Assembly (NCBI RefSeq): GCF_900094585.1 | Contig: NZ_FMAG01000002.1 | Location: 915,760-979,759 of the forward strand | Source: Martinezella multihospitum | Lineage (GTDB): Bacteria; Pseudomonadota; Alphaproteobacteria; Rhizobiales; Rhizobiaceae | Direction of reading: 5' to 3' | Length of the DNA: 64,000 nucleotides | Shown: positions 1 through 9,034 of the stretch, piece after piece | Layout of the letters: each line of letters opens with the position of its first letter | Numbering within the stretch: the first letter of the stretch is position 1 | Position numbers and translations under genes: made by a program | Notes under the pieces: model-generated | Told to the model about the DNA's origin: nothing | The model's database searches: none | Seen by the model: the letters and a program-made list of their open reading frames with translations, nothing else

Positions 1-452
1 CCGCCGCGATAATCCAGCTCATAGGCTTTGCGTTCCCTGACGACGATAGCTTCGTAGCCATTGAAATGATGGCAGTCGCCGATGTTTTCGTCGACGTAAA
101 GCCCATAGGCATGCTCGAACTCAAAGCCGCCGAGAAAGCGCTTCTCATCCAGATAGAGACGCAGAAGTGCTGCCTTGATGACCATGCCGGCGCGGGTGCC
201 GTCGATCAGATCGGGCTCGACGATATGGCCAAAATAATTCATCGCCCAAACTGGCTGGTCGTCATGCCAGACGAGTTCCTGTCCGGCGAAATCCGTGCCG
301 CCGAAATAGCTGTCGAGATAGCGCCAGCGGCCGCTCGCATAGCCGATGTCATGCGAGCCGCTTCGGCAGGACGGCAGTCTCTTACCATCGCCGACATAGG
401 TCTCGGCCTTGGCGGTGACAATAAAATCGTTCAGCTCGGCAAGATCCGGCAT
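1..452 (-). CDS. DUF5680 domain protein, 3' end outside the window
   Basis: A leftward frame starts at an ATG at 452 preceded by GGAGAG and runs off the window edge, giving about 150 residues. The N-terminus has the conserved pattern FIVTAKAETYVG followed by DSYFGG, a GQE motif and VWAMNYFG, which I recognise as DUF5680. This domain occurs alone or fused to helix-turn-helix regions in many bacteria and its biochemical role is unknown. No helix-turn-helix is visible in the portion present. An SOS-type box lies 57 to 71 bases upstream of the start, so the gene may be damage-inducible. Family assignment is from memory of the motif. Confidence 0.75.
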   Translation of the reverse strand, partial: MPDLAELNDFIVTAKAETYVGDGKRLPSCRSGSHDIGYASGRWRYLDSYFGGTDFAGQELVWHDDQPVWAMNYFGHIVEPDLIDGTRAGMVIKAALLRLYLDEKRFLGGFEFEHAYGLYVDENIGDCHHFNGYEAIVVRERKAYELDYRG

Positions 453-508
453 GGCCCTCTCCAGTGTTGGTGAGCTGGCACGATGCCACCGAGCTGACGA
501 TTTGTAAA

Positions 509-523
509 GAACAAAAAGGGAAC
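509..523 (-). promoter_or_regulatory. SOS (LexA) box upstream of the DUF5680 gene
   Basis: The plus strand reads GAAC, seven bases (AAAAAGG), GAAC. Read on the minus strand it is GTTC-N7-GTTC, the direct-repeat LexA operator of Alphaproteobacteria. It lies upstream of the DUF5680 start at 452 and just past the 3' end of the gene at 532-1119, so the DUF5680 gene is the only natural target. Confidence 0.7.
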
Positions 524-531
524 ATTTGCCG

Positions 532-1119
532 CTATTGGCCGATCTCGCAGGCCTTCTCTCCGATATCATCCTGCCAATCCTGGATGTTGACGGTCTTGGC
601 ATCGCCCTTCAGCGTCTTGCCGTCCTTCGTCACCTTGCCGGTCAGCACATTGTAATCGCAGCTATGGCTGTTATCGGGCTCGAGCGTATCGCGGGCATCG
701 TAAGTGTAGCCGGCAACCACGAAACCGTTGTTGCGATAGGCAAGCGTCAGCGTCTGGTGCCAGCGATCGCGGCCAATGGCATCGTTCTGCGAGGTAATCG
801 CGATCGAGCCGTTCGGCAGCGCGGCGATCGATGGTTCCTGGCCGTAAATGCCATCAGCCCCGGCTCTGCCCCATATCTTGTCCGGAGCGCTCGCAGCCAG
901 CTGCAGTAGAGAATGTTCGCTGTCGCGCAGATAGATGTAGATGCCGATGGAGGTCTCATCAGGCTTGCCGGGCGCCACCAGAAGGGCAAGGTCCGGCTTG
1001 CCGTCCTTGTTCCAGTCGCCGATCGCGGCATCGACGATGCGGCCGGGTGCGTTTGCATCTTCGGCTTGAGCCGCAGTTGCAGTCAAAAGAAGGATGAGGG
1101 CGCAGGCAAGTGATTTCAT
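532..1119 (-). CDS. Secreted protein with an FG-GAP/VCBS-like aspartate motif, function unknown
   Basis: A 195-residue frame. I place the start at the ATG at 1119 because it follows a GGGAGA ribosome-binding site and opens with a clean signal peptide (MKSLACALILLLTATAAQA, cleavage near residue 19). The mature N-terminus contains DWNKDGKPD, the calcium-loop-like motif of FG-GAP/VCBS repeats, which suggests a periplasmic or secreted protein. Two cysteines occur near the C-terminus. The longer open frame back to 1428 has no supporting start signal and would cover the SOS box and small ORF on the other strand. The specific function is not recognised. Confidence 0.65.
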   Translation of the reverse strand: MKSLACALILLLTATAAQAEDANAPGRIVDAAIGDWNKDGKPDLALLVAPGKPDETSIGIYIYLRDSEHSLLQLAASAPDKIWGRAGADGIYGQEPSIAALPNGSIAITSQNDAIGRDRWHQTLTLAYRNNGFVVAGYTYDARDTLEPDNSHSCDYNVLTGKVTKDGKTLKGDAKTVNIQDWQDDIGEKACEIGQ

Positions 1120-1222
1120 CGTGATCTCCCTATTTGCCCTTGCATAGCGTCGGGTGTTCGCGGGGTCTATCGGAGTGCCAAAAACCCCCTGATGAAATTT
1201 ATTGATGCTTCTATTGACTCTC

Positions 1223-1237
1223 GAACAAAAATGGAAC
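1223..1237 (+). promoter_or_regulatory. SOS (LexA) box ahead of the 28-codon ORF
   Basis: GAAC, seven bases (AAAAATG), GAAC, a perfect match to the alphaproteobacterial LexA direct repeat. A TTGACT hexamer at 1214-1219 sits just before it, so the box overlaps the probable promoter of the small ORF that starts at 1271. No other gene lies between the box and dnaE at 1475. Confidence 0.75.
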
Positions 1238-1270
1238 AAAAAAGAAACATAACGAGTAAGGAGCGCGTAA

Positions 1271-1357
1271 ATGACCGACATTATTCGAGACGTTGCAGCA
1301 TTCACTTCCATCGTCATGTTCGTTGCCAGCTTTTCCCTCATCATGATGGCGATGTAA
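1271..1357 (+). CDS. 28-residue single-span membrane peptide, possible SidA-like SOS division inhibitor
   Basis: ATG at 1271, TAA at 1355-1357. The start follows a GTAAGGAGCG ribosome-binding site at good spacing. The peptide has a short polar head (MTDIIRDV) and then about 20 hydrophobic residues ending in MMAM, so it should be a single-pass inner-membrane peptide. An SOS box lies 34 bases upstream. In Caulobacter, SidA is a 29-residue SOS-induced membrane peptide that blocks division at the FtsW/FtsN step. The match here is in length, topology and regulation; homology in sequence is my inference and is unverified. It ends 117 bases before dnaE and could share a transcript with it. Confidence 0.6.
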   Translation: MTDIIRDVAAFTSIVMFVASFSLIMMAM

Positions 1358-1474
1358 GTTTTATCCCCCGTTTGCACATGCTGTTCCCATATTTGATGGG
1401 AGCGACTTCTGGACTTTACGGTCCGCAATGCCGAAAATGTCGCCGATTCATTGAGGTGTGCGGAAGGGTATGAG

Positions 1475-4400
1475 ATGGCGGATGCAGGTGGTAGCGGCGC
1501 GGTAGCGCCGGTCGGCGAAATGCCGGAATTCGTACACCTCAGGGTTCATTCCGCCTATTCTCTGCTAGAGGGCGCATTGCCGCTCAAGAAGATATTGGCC
1601 AAGGCTGCCGGCGACAGCCAACCCGCCATCGCGATTACCGATACCAACAATCTGTTCGTTGCGCTGGAATTCTCGCAAAAGGCGATGGACGAGGGACTGC
1701 AGCCGATCATCGGCTGCCAGGTATCGATCGAAATGGAAGACGGCGGCGAGGGTGAGAAGCGCGGGCCACAGCAGGCCTTGGCAAAGCTGCCGTCCATCGT
1801 GCTGCTTGCTGCCACCGAGCAGGGCTATGAGCGCCTCGTCGATCTCGTCAGCCGTGCCTATCTCGGCGGCGAAGGCAACCATGCCGTTCACGTTGCGGCC
1901 TCGTGGCTGGATGAGATCGGTACGGAAGGCCTGATTGCTCTCACCGGTTCGCTGACCGGCCCAGTCGACATGGCGTTGAAGGAAGGCCATGCGCCGCAGG
2001 CGCTTTCCCGTCTGCTGGCCCTGAAACGCCTGTTCGGCGACAGGTTGTATGTCGAATTGCAGCGCCATGGCACCTATGACCGCCGCCACGAGCAGAAGAT
2101 GATTGCGATGGCTTACGAGCATGAGATTCCGCTCGTTGCGACCAATGAAGCCTTTTTCCCGACGCGCGACGATTATGATGCGCACGACGCGTTGATGGCG
2201 GTTGCCCACAACGCCATCGTCTCGGACGATACGCGGTTCCGCCTGACCCCGGATCATTATCTGAAAAGCCGCGCCGATATGGCGAAGCTCTTTGGCAACC
2301 TGCCGGAAGCATTGGAAAACACCGTCGAGATCGCGCGGCGCTGCTCCTTCATCCTGAAGACGCGCAAGCCGATCCTGCCGCGCTTTACCGGCGCCACCGA
2401 TGATGCGGAGGAGGCCGAACGCGCCGAGTCCGCCGAGCTGCGTGCTCAGGCGGTCGAGGGGCTCGACCAGCGGCTCGCCTCGCTCGGCATGGCACCGGGC
2501 TACGGGGAGAAGGAATACCGCGATCGGCTGGAGTTCGAGCTCAGCGTCATCGAGCGCATGAAGTTCCCCGGCTACTTCCTGATCGTTGCCGACTTCATCA
2601 AATGGGCCAAGCGCCACGATATCCCTGTCGGCCCCGGCCGCGGCTCGGGTGCAGGCTCGCTCGTCGCCTACGCGCTGACGATTACCGACGTCGATCCGCT
2701 GCGCTTCTCGCTGCTGTTCGAGCGCTTCCTCAATCCGGAACGCGTCTCGATGCCGGACTTCGATATCGACTTCTGCCAAGATCGGCGCGAAGAGGTGATC
2801 CGCTACGTGCAGGCCAAATATGGCCGCGAGCAGGTGGCGCAGATCATCACCTTCGGATCGCTGCAGGCGCGCGCCGCCCTTCGTGACGTCGGCCGCGTGC
2901 TGGAAATGCCCTACGGCCAGGTCGACAAGATCTGCAAGCTGGTGCCGAACAATCCCGCCAATCCGACGCCGCTGAGCAAAGCGATCGAGGAGGAGCCGCG
3001 TCTGCAGGAGGAGGCGGATAAGGAGCCAGTCGTCGCGCGCCTTCTCGACATCGCCCAGAAGATCGAAGGCCTCTATCGCCACGCCTCGACACACGCCGCC
3101 GGTATTGTCATCGGCGACCGCCCGCTGTCGAAGCTCGTGCCGATGTATCGCGATCCGCGCTCCGACATGCCGGTCACCCAGTTCAACATGAAATGGGTGG
3201 AGCAGGCTGGGCTGGTGAAGTTCGACTTCCTCGGCCTGAAGACGCTGACGGTTCTGAAGACGGCCGTTGATTTCGTCGCCAAGCGCGGCATCTCGATCGA
3301 TCTTGCCGGCATACCGCTCGACGACAAACTGAGCTACGAGATGCTCTCGCGCGGTGAGACGGTCGGCGTGTTCCAGGTGGAAAGTGCGGGCATGCGCAAG
3401 GCGCTGATCGGCATGCGCCCGGACTGCATCGAGGATATCATCGCGCTGGTGGCGCTCTATCGTCCCGGCCCGATGGAGAACATCCCGGTCTATAATGCCC
3501 GCAAGCATGGCGAAGAAGAGATCGAATCGATCCATCCGAAGATCGATTACCTGCTGAAGGAAACGCAGGGCGTTATCGTCTACCAGGAACAGGTGATGCA
3601 GGTCGCCCAGGTGCTGTCGGGCTATTCGCTCGGCGAGGCCGATCTTCTGCGCCGCGCCATGGGTAAGAAGATCAAGGCTGAGATGGACCAGCAGCGCGAG
3701 CGCTTCGTCGATGGCGCCATCAAGAACGAGGTTTCGAAGGGGCAGGCCGATGTCATCTTCGATCTGCTCGCGAAATTCGCCAATTACGGCTTCAACAAAT
3801 CGCACGCCGCCGCCTACGCCGTCGTCTCCTACCAGACCGCCTATATGAAGGCGCATTATCCGGTGGAGTTCCTGGCGGCGTCGATGACGCTCGATATGTC
3901 GAATACCGAAAAGGTCAACGACTTCCGTCAGGATGCAAAGCGCCTGGGCATCGAGGTCATCGCGCCTTCGGTGCAGACCTCGTTCCGCCATTTCGAGACC
4001 GGCGACAATCGCATCTATTACGCGCTGGCGGCCATCAAGGGCGTTGGCGAATCCGCTGTCGACCATATCGTCGAGGTCCGCGGCGACCAGCCCTTCGCCG
4101 GTATCGAGGATTTCTGCCTGCGCATCGATCCCAAGCAGATCAATCGCCGCGTTCTGGAAAGCCTGATCTGCGCCGGCGCGTTCGATTGTTTCGAGATCGA
4201 CCGCGCCCAGCTGATTGCCGGTCTTGACCGCATCATGGGCTATGCCCAGGTGGCGCAGGAAAACAAGCGCAGTGGCCAGCACGACATGTTCGGAAGCGCC
4301 GCGTCCGGCCCGGAAAAGATCGTGTTCCCATCCTACACGCCCTGGCTCGCTTCGGAGCGGCTGCTGCGCGAATTCCAGGTGCTCGGCTTCTATCTGACGG

Positions 4401-4969
4401 CGCACCCGCTCGATACTTACAAGAGCGTGCTCGACAAGATGCGCGTGCAGCCCTTCGCCGATTTCTCCGCTGCCGTGAAGCAGGGCGCCAGCAACGGCCG
4501 CTTGGCCGGCACTGTCATCTCGAAGCAGGAGCGCAAGACGCGCACCGGCAATAAGATGGGCATCTTCGTCTTCTCTGACGCCTCCGGCCAGTTCGAGGCC
4601 GTGCTGTTCTCGGAAGCGCTCAACCAATATCGCGACGTTCTCGAGGTCGGCAAATCCTTCGTCATAACGGCCCAGGCGGATGAACGCCCGGAAGGCATCA
4701 GCCTGCGTCTGCAGACGGCCCAGTCGCTGGAGGAGAAATCGCTGCAGATGCAGAAGGCGCTGCGCGTCTATGTCCGCGATTCCGGCCCACTGAAGGCGGT
4801 TGCCGCGCATCTGAACGCCAGGGGCGATGGCCTCGTCTCCTTCATTGTCATCAAGGAGGAAGGCTTGCGCGAGGTCGAGGTGGCGCTGCCGGAGAAATAT
4901 CGCATCACACCGGAAATCGCAGCAGCGCTGCGAACGGCGCCGGGCGTGATCGATGTGGAGCTTGTTTAG
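1475..4969 (+). CDS. dnaE: DNA polymerase III alpha subunit
   Basis: A 1164-residue replicative polymerase that extends DNA at the fork as part of the Pol III holoenzyme. The N-terminal PHP domain begins with HLRVHSAYSLLEGALP. The polymerase core shows GPGRGSGAGSL and the catalytic acidic motif PDFDIDF near residues 427-433. A helix-hairpin-helix region and a C-terminal OB fold follow, and the length fits the DnaE1 family. I chose the ATG at 1475 (GGAAGGG upstream) over the TTG at 1451. The stop overlaps the convergent L,D-transpeptidase gene by four bases. It is the replicative type, not the shorter error-prone ImuC/DnaE2 type. Confidence 0.95.
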   Translation: MADAGGSGAVAPVGEMPEFVHLRVHSAYSLLEGALPLKKILAKAAGDSQPAIAITDTNNLFVALEFSQKAMDEGLQPIIGCQVSIEMEDGGEGEKRGPQQALAKLPSIVLLAATEQGYERLVDLVSRAYLGGEGNHAVHVAASWLDEIGTEGLIALTGSLTGPVDMALKEGHAPQALSRLLALKRLFGDRLYVELQRHGTYDRRHEQKMIAMAYEHEIPLVATNEAFFPTRDDYDAHDALMAVAHNAIVSDDTRFRLTPDHYLKSRADMAKLFGNLPEALENTVEIARRCSFILKTRKPILPRFTGATDDAEEAERAESAELRAQAVEGLDQRLASLGMAPGYGEKEYRDRLEFELSVIERMKFPGYFLIVADFIKWAKRHDIPVGPGRGSGAGSLVAYALTITDVDPLRFSLLFERFLNPERVSMPDFDIDFCQDRREEVIRYVQAKYGREQVAQIITFGSLQARAALRDVGRVLEMPYGQVDKICKLVPNNPANPTPLSKAIEEEPRLQEEADKEPVVARLLDIAQKIEGLYRHASTHAAGIVIGDRPLSKLVPMYRDPRSDMPVTQFNMKWVEQAGLVKFDFLGLKTLTVLKTAVDFVAKRGISIDLAGIPLDDKLSYEMLSRGETVGVFQVESAGMRKALIGMRPDCIEDIIALVALYRPGPMENIPVYNARKHGEEEIESIHPKIDYLLKETQGVIVYQEQVMQVAQVLSGYSLGEADLLRRAMGKKIKAEMDQQRERFVDGAIKNEVSKGQADVIFDLLAKFANYGFNKSHAAAYAVVSYQTAYMKAHYPVEFLAASMTLDMSNTEKVNDFRQDAKRLGIEVIAPSVQTSFRHFETGDNRIYYALAAIKGVGESAVDHIVEVRGDQPFAGIEDFCLRIDPKQINRRVLESLICAGAFDCFEIDRAQLIAGLDRIMGYAQVAQENKRSGQHDMFGSAASGPEKIVFPSYTPWLASERLLREFQVLGFYLTAHPLDTYKSVLDKMRVQPFADFSAAVKQGASNGRLAGTVISKQERKTRTGNKMGIFVFSDASGQFEAVLFSEALNQYRDVLEVGKSFVITAQADERPEGISLRLQTAQSLEEKSLQMQKALRVYVRDSGPLKAVAAHLNARGDGLVSFIVIKEEGLREVEVALPEKYRITPEIAAALRTAPGVIDVELV

Positions 4970-6237
4970 CCCTTTTTCCCGAGCGCGCCGTTATTGGTGA
5001 TGGTGATGAAATCGGTCTCGTTGCCGGTTTCCGGCCCGATGCCGGTGTCGGAAATCGTCAGCGATGAGCCTGATGTCAGGATATCCTCGATGCGGTGGCG
5101 GACATCGTCGGGAATGGTGATGCGGCTGAGCGCCTGTCCGGCGGCATCGAGCGATTGCGATTGTTCCTCGCTGGTGATCCCGTACCGCTTCTTCGTTTGC
5201 TTGCTCAGGTCTTCTTCCAGCGTCATCCCGAACCAGTCGGCCTTGCCGCTGATGCGGTCGATCGCGTTGGCGGTGAAGAAATGCACGCCGAGCGCCTCTT
5301 GCGGCTCGGCAATGATGGCGGGGCCTTCGAAGAGCGGCTTGAAGTTCTGGCGAACCATGATCGCTCCATTCGGCGGTTCGCCCTTGCCGGCGGCGGCATA
5401 GACCGCTTTCATCAGCGCGGGACTGACGAGGCCGCCCGTGGTCTTGATATCATGCGCCTTCTTGAAGTCTTCGATCGCCTGTACCGTTGACGGCCCGAGC
5501 ATGCCGTCCGGCGTTCCGGTGATGAACCCCATTCCGTTCAGAATGCCTTGGAGGTCGCGCACATTCTCACGCAGGCCGCGTCGGGTGATGAGGATGCTGA
5601 GCGGGGCGGGATCGGGAGGCGGCGCAACGATCTCCTGAACCTTCGGTATCCGGATCGAAGTCACATCGTTCGTCGCAACCTGCAGCGATTGTCCCTGAGG
5701 CAGGAAGCTCGCGGTCATCGGACGAAGCTCGATGCCGGAGAACAGTGCTGGCGGAGGCGCTGCTGGCGGCTGGAACAGCGTTGCGTTTTCGAAAGGCTGA
5801 GGCACCAGCGGCTGATCGGCAATCACCACATGCACGCCGCGCTCGGTCATCTGGTAAAGCATCTCGGCAAAGGCTTTCGGCATGCGCACGCATCCGTGAG
5901 ATGCCGGATAATTCGGAACCGAATTGGATTCGTGCAGCGCTATGCCCGACCAGGTCAGTCTTTGCATGAAAGGCATGGGCGCAGCCGAATAGAGATTGGA
6001 CTCGTGATAGACCTTCTTTTCCAGAATGGAGAAGATTCCGCTCGGCGTTGTGTGGCCACGCTTGCCTGTCGAAACCTTCGACGTCGCCACCACCTGGTCG
6101 CCATCATAGACAGCAAGCGATTGCCTGTCTTTCGATACGACGATCTGCAGGGTGCGGGCATCCGGTGCGGCAAAGACAGGCTGGGAAAGGGCGGTGGCTG
6201 ACAAAAGACCAAGCCCAAGCAACAAAAACGGCTTCAT
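4966..6237 (-). CDS. L,D-transpeptidase with YkuD domain and peptidoglycan-binding region
   Basis: A 423-residue periplasmic enzyme expected to form 3-3 peptide cross-links or attach proteins to peptidoglycan. It opens with a signal peptide (MKPFLLLGLGLLSATALSQPVFA). The YkuD domain follows at about residues 28-155 with the SHGCVRM signature, C116 being the nucleophile and H114 its neighbour. A peptidoglycan-binding type-1 segment (LQGILNGMGFITGTPDGMLGPSTVQAIEDFK, in two halves) occupies roughly residues 240-285. The ATG at 6237 gives the complete signal peptide although no strong ribosome-binding site is seen; a TTG at 6273 is the alternative. It is convergent with dnaE. Confidence 0.88.
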   Translation of the reverse strand: MKPFLLLGLGLLSATALSQPVFAAPDARTLQIVVSKDRQSLAVYDGDQVVATSKVSTGKRGHTTPSGIFSILEKKVYHESNLYSAAPMPFMQRLTWSGIALHESNSVPNYPASHGCVRMPKAFAEMLYQMTERGVHVVIADQPLVPQPFENATLFQPPAAPPPALFSGIELRPMTASFLPQGQSLQVATNDVTSIRIPKVQEIVAPPPDPAPLSILITRRGLRENVRDLQGILNGMGFITGTPDGMLGPSTVQAIEDFKKAHDIKTTGGLVSPALMKAVYAAAGKGEPPNGAIMVRQNFKPLFEGPAIIAEPQEALGVHFFTANAIDRISGKADWFGMTLEEDLSKQTKKRYGITSEEQSQSLDAAGQALSRITIPDDVRHRIEDILTSGSSLTISDTGIGPETGNETDFITITNNGALGKKG

Positions 6238-6429
6238 AGACACAAACCAAAACGCAATACTCGTAGTGCCCAAGGTTAGACTTCGAAGTTTAAGGAAGAC
6301 TTGCCGAGAGGCTGCGCCTTGTTGCTCTGATGAAAGCGTCTGTCTGCTTGGTCGTCGCCAAATGCAGCATTGCCGAAGCGGAGCGCCAGGCTCGGCTGCG
6401 GCAATGGCTGAAACGTTGACCTCTGCGGA

Positions 6430-7470
6430 TCAATGGGCGCTCGAGGCTACCCAGTTGTGCCAGTCCTGCTCGCTGCCATGGAAGGCGTTGAGGTCGATCT
6501 TGCCGTCGACGCCATGGGAGACACCGGAGCCGGAATACTGCCAGAACAGCCATTTACGGCCGGGATAGACCTTGGACGGATGGGCAGCAACGGCCCGGAG
6601 CCAGAAGGGATAGTTGAGCAGTTCGCCGCTCAGATTGTCGCGATAGAAATCGGGCGCCGTGTAGACGATCGGACGCTGGCCGTAATGCTTTTCCAGCCTG
6701 TCCAGGAAGACCTGCATCTTGGCAAGCACCTGCTCGCGCGAGGGGCGACGCTTGCAGCTCGATTCACCGTTCCACTCCACGTCGATAACAGGCGGCAGCG
6801 CGCCGGCTTCTCTCGGGACGTTGCGGATGAACCAATCGGCCTGTTCGCCGGCCGTCCGGCACCAGTAGAAGAAATGGTAGGCACCGTGCTTCAGGCCGGC
6901 CTGCTGAGCAGCCCGCCAGTTCTTCTTGAACATCGGATCGAGATGATCGCCGCCATCCGTCGCCTTGATGTAGACGAAGTTCGCACCCTGGGTGCGCAGC
7001 GTGTCCCAGTCGATCTCGCCCTGCCAGCGCGAAACGTCGACGCCATGCACAGCGAGCTTCCGGGGCGAGGTGGATGCGCCGAAGTTGATCGGCTTGGCAT
7101 CGCGGAAACGATGGCTATAGATCTGCATCGGTTGCTGCCGCAGGGCGCGGGGCATAGGGTTTGATGGCGCGAGCATGGCGAGTGGCCGCTGCAGCGGCAC
7201 AGGAGCGTCGCCATCGCTCTGGTCGGAAGGCATGAGCCCCTCCGGACGCAGATTCGTCGGCATCGCGACCGCAAGAGCCTGCTGTCGCTCGACATGTGAA
7301 ACCGTTTCGCCGATTTCGACCGACGGCGTCGGCCTGCTGGTCTTTGCGATGGAGCCGGTCAATTCCTTGGAGGGTGGGGCGGCCTGCGCGGCTTCGCGCT
7401 CACCTCGGGCGGCGCAGCCTGAAATTGCCAAGCAGGCGAGAAAAATGGTCGATACAGCCGATAGACGCAT
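6430..7470 (-). CDS. GH25 family muramidase lipoprotein
   Basis: A 346-residue predicted lipoprotein with lipobox ISGC near residue 18-21 and a proline-rich, low-complexity linker of about 110 residues. The rest is a glycoside hydrolase family 25 domain. Family hallmarks are VHGVDVSRWQGEIDW, the acidic DVEWNGES segment near the middle, and the C-terminal FWQYSGSGVSHGVDGKIDLNAF. Enzymes of this family hydrolyse the glycan strand of peptidoglycan. It follows the L,D-transpeptidase in the same direction across a 190-base gap, suggesting a small cell-wall group but not a tight operon. The start at 7470 gives the best lipoprotein signal; a GTG at 7491 would add seven residues. Confidence 0.88.
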   Translation of the reverse strand: MRLSAVSTIFLACLAISGCAARGEREAAQAAPPSKELTGSIAKTSRPTPSVEIGETVSHVERQQALAVAMPTNLRPEGLMPSDQSDGDAPVPLQRPLAMLAPSNPMPRALRQQPMQIYSHRFRDAKPINFGASTSPRKLAVHGVDVSRWQGEIDWDTLRTQGANFVYIKATDGGDHLDPMFKKNWRAAQQAGLKHGAYHFFYWCRTAGEQADWFIRNVPREAGALPPVIDVEWNGESSCKRRPSREQVLAKMQVFLDRLEKHYGQRPIVYTAPDFYRDNLSGELLNYPFWLRAVAAHPSKVYPGRKWLFWQYSGSGVSHGVDGKIDLNAFHGSEQDWHNWVASSAH

Positions 7471-7661
7471 AGGAACCCGTACGCAAAACACAATCGACGG
7501 CGGATCCGCGCCGTTCGGAAGTTACAGAATCCGAGTCCTAATGGAAATTTACCAAAAAAGTTTGAATCCGAGCTTTCTCGTGCACGGAATCGCGCGCGTA
7601 GCGTAATTTTCTTCGATCCGGCAAAATGTCACCGACTGGTGATTATTTGTGTAAGCTACTG

Positions 7662-8951
7662 TTATTTATGGTGTTTGTCGCCGAATGTGTAGCCGGTCTC
7701 GACGGTCTTGTTGCCGAATTTTTCTCGCAGCTTGTCCATGGCGGCCTCGGCAGCCGCTCGTCGTGAGGCCTGTACGTCGATGAGATCGGGTGGGTCCGCG
7801 CGCCCGGCATCGCCAAGATCGGTGACGCCGATACCAATGAGGCGGAACTTCGTGCCGTCAGTCTCGTGTTCGAGCATGCGCAATCCCGTACGGAAAATCC
7901 TGTCTGCGAGTTGCGTCGGATCCTCCAGGCGACGGTTACGTGTTCGGATCTTGAAATCCGAGGTTTTCAGCTTCAGCACCACCGTCCGGCCAGCGATGCC
8001 GCTGCGCTTCAGTCGGCGCGAAACTTTTTCCGCAAGGTCGCGCAGGATCGGTACGAGGTCGTCATGGCGGGAGATATCGTCGAAGAAGGTGGTTTCGGAA
8101 GATACGCTCTTTGCCGCTTCGTTGGGATGCACGGTTCGGTCGTCGATCCCTCGCGAGAGGCGGAAAAGCCGCTGCCCGATGACGCCGTAGCGGCGCATCA
8201 GATCGCCTTCCTCCATGGCCTGCAACTGGCCGATGGTGCGGATGCCATCTCTTTCGAGCGTTGCCGCGAAGGCTTTGCCGACGCCCCAGATGGTCGTGAC
8301 CGGCCTCGGCTCCAGAAAAGACAGGGCTTCATCGCGGCCGATGACGGAGAAGCCTCGCGGCTTCTGCAGGTCGGAGGCCACTTTGGCGAGGAACTTGCAA
8401 TAGGAAAGGCCGATGGAGATGGTGATGCCGATTTCCTGCTCCACCCGCTTGGCGAATTTGGCGAGGATGCGGGCCGGCGGATCGTGATGGAGCCGCTGCG
8501 TGCCGTCGAGCTCGAGAAAGGCTTCGTCGATCGAAAGCGGCTGAACGAGCGGCGTAAGCTCCTGCATCATGCCTCGAACCTCGCGGCCGACGCGGACGTA
8601 TTTTTCCATGTTGGGACGGATGACGACGGCCTGCGGACACGCTTCCAGCGCCTTGAACATCGGCATGGCGGAGCGTACCCCATGGATGCGGGCGATATAA
8701 CAGGCGGTGGAGACGACGCCGCGCTTGCCGCCGCCGACGATGACAGGCTTATCGGCGAGCTCCGGATTGTCGCGTTTTTCGATGGACGCATAGAAGGCAT
8801 CGCAATCGATGTGCGCCAATGTCAGCCCATAGAGCTCCCGATGGTAGACGAGGCGGGGGCTGCCGCAGCTCCGACAGCGCGTGCGCGTGGCCGATTGCTC
8901 GCTCAAGCAATCGCGACAGAAGCCGGAGATCTTGTCGGGCGCATGGGTCAT
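7662..8951 (-). CDS. dinB: DNA polymerase IV (Y-family translesion polymerase)
   Basis: A 429-residue Y-family polymerase for lesion bypass. It has an N-terminal zinc-ribbon-like extension (CRDC and CRSC pairs) before the catalytic palm. The palm begins with [11 protein letters not shown], the first acidic motif, and continues with the second motif around [11 protein letters not shown]; the little-finger domain is C-terminal. The open frame extends to 9281, but an SOS box at 8959-8973 lies within that extension. That favours the ATG at 8951 ([10 protein letters not shown]). With the box only seven bases upstream the message may be leaderless, and no ribosome-binding site is visible. It is divergent from the acetyltransferase at 9035. 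Confidence 0.9.
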   Translation of the reverse strand: MTHAPDKISGFCRDCLSEQSATRTRCRSCGSPRLVYHRELYGLTLAHIDCDAFYASIEKRDNPELADKPVIVGGGKRGVVSTACYIARIHGVRSAMPMFKALEACPQAVVIRPNMEKYVRVGREVRGMMQELTPLVQPLSIDEAFLELDGTQRLHHDPPARILAKFAKRVEQEIGITISIGLSYCKFLAKVASDLQKPRGFSVIGRDEALSFLEPRPVTTIWGVGKAFAATLERDGIRTIGQLQAMEEGDLMRRYGVIGQRLFRLSRGIDDRTVHPNEAAKSVSSETTFFDDISRHDDLVPILRDLAEKVSRRLKRSGIAGRTVVLKLKTSDFKIRTRNRRLEDPTQLADRIFRTGLRMLEHETDGTKFRLIGIGVTDLGDAGRADPPDLIDVQASRRAAAEAAMDKLREKFGNKTVETGYTFGDKHHK

Positions 8952-8958
8952 GGAATGA

Positions 8959-8973
8959 GAACAAAAATTGAAC
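8959..8973 (-). promoter_or_regulatory. SOS (LexA) box of dinB
   Basis: Plus strand GAAC, seven bases (AAAAATT), GAAC; minus strand GTTC-N7-GTTC. It is immediately upstream of the chosen dinB start at 8951, in the gap shared with the divergent acetyltransferase at 9035. dinB is a textbook SOS gene, which supports the site. Confidence 0.8.
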
Positions 8974-9034
8974 ATCGCCACTTTATGTTCTAAGCTTGCG
9001 AGTCTCAAGCTCGAAAACTGCCGGGGAGGCGGGA

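Noticed and set aside
1565..4810. Very long leftward open frame (1081 codons) opposite dnaE
   Set aside because: It is the antisense shadow of dnaE in GC-rich DNA; no ribosome-binding site or known domain, whereas the plus strand has all polymerase motifs.
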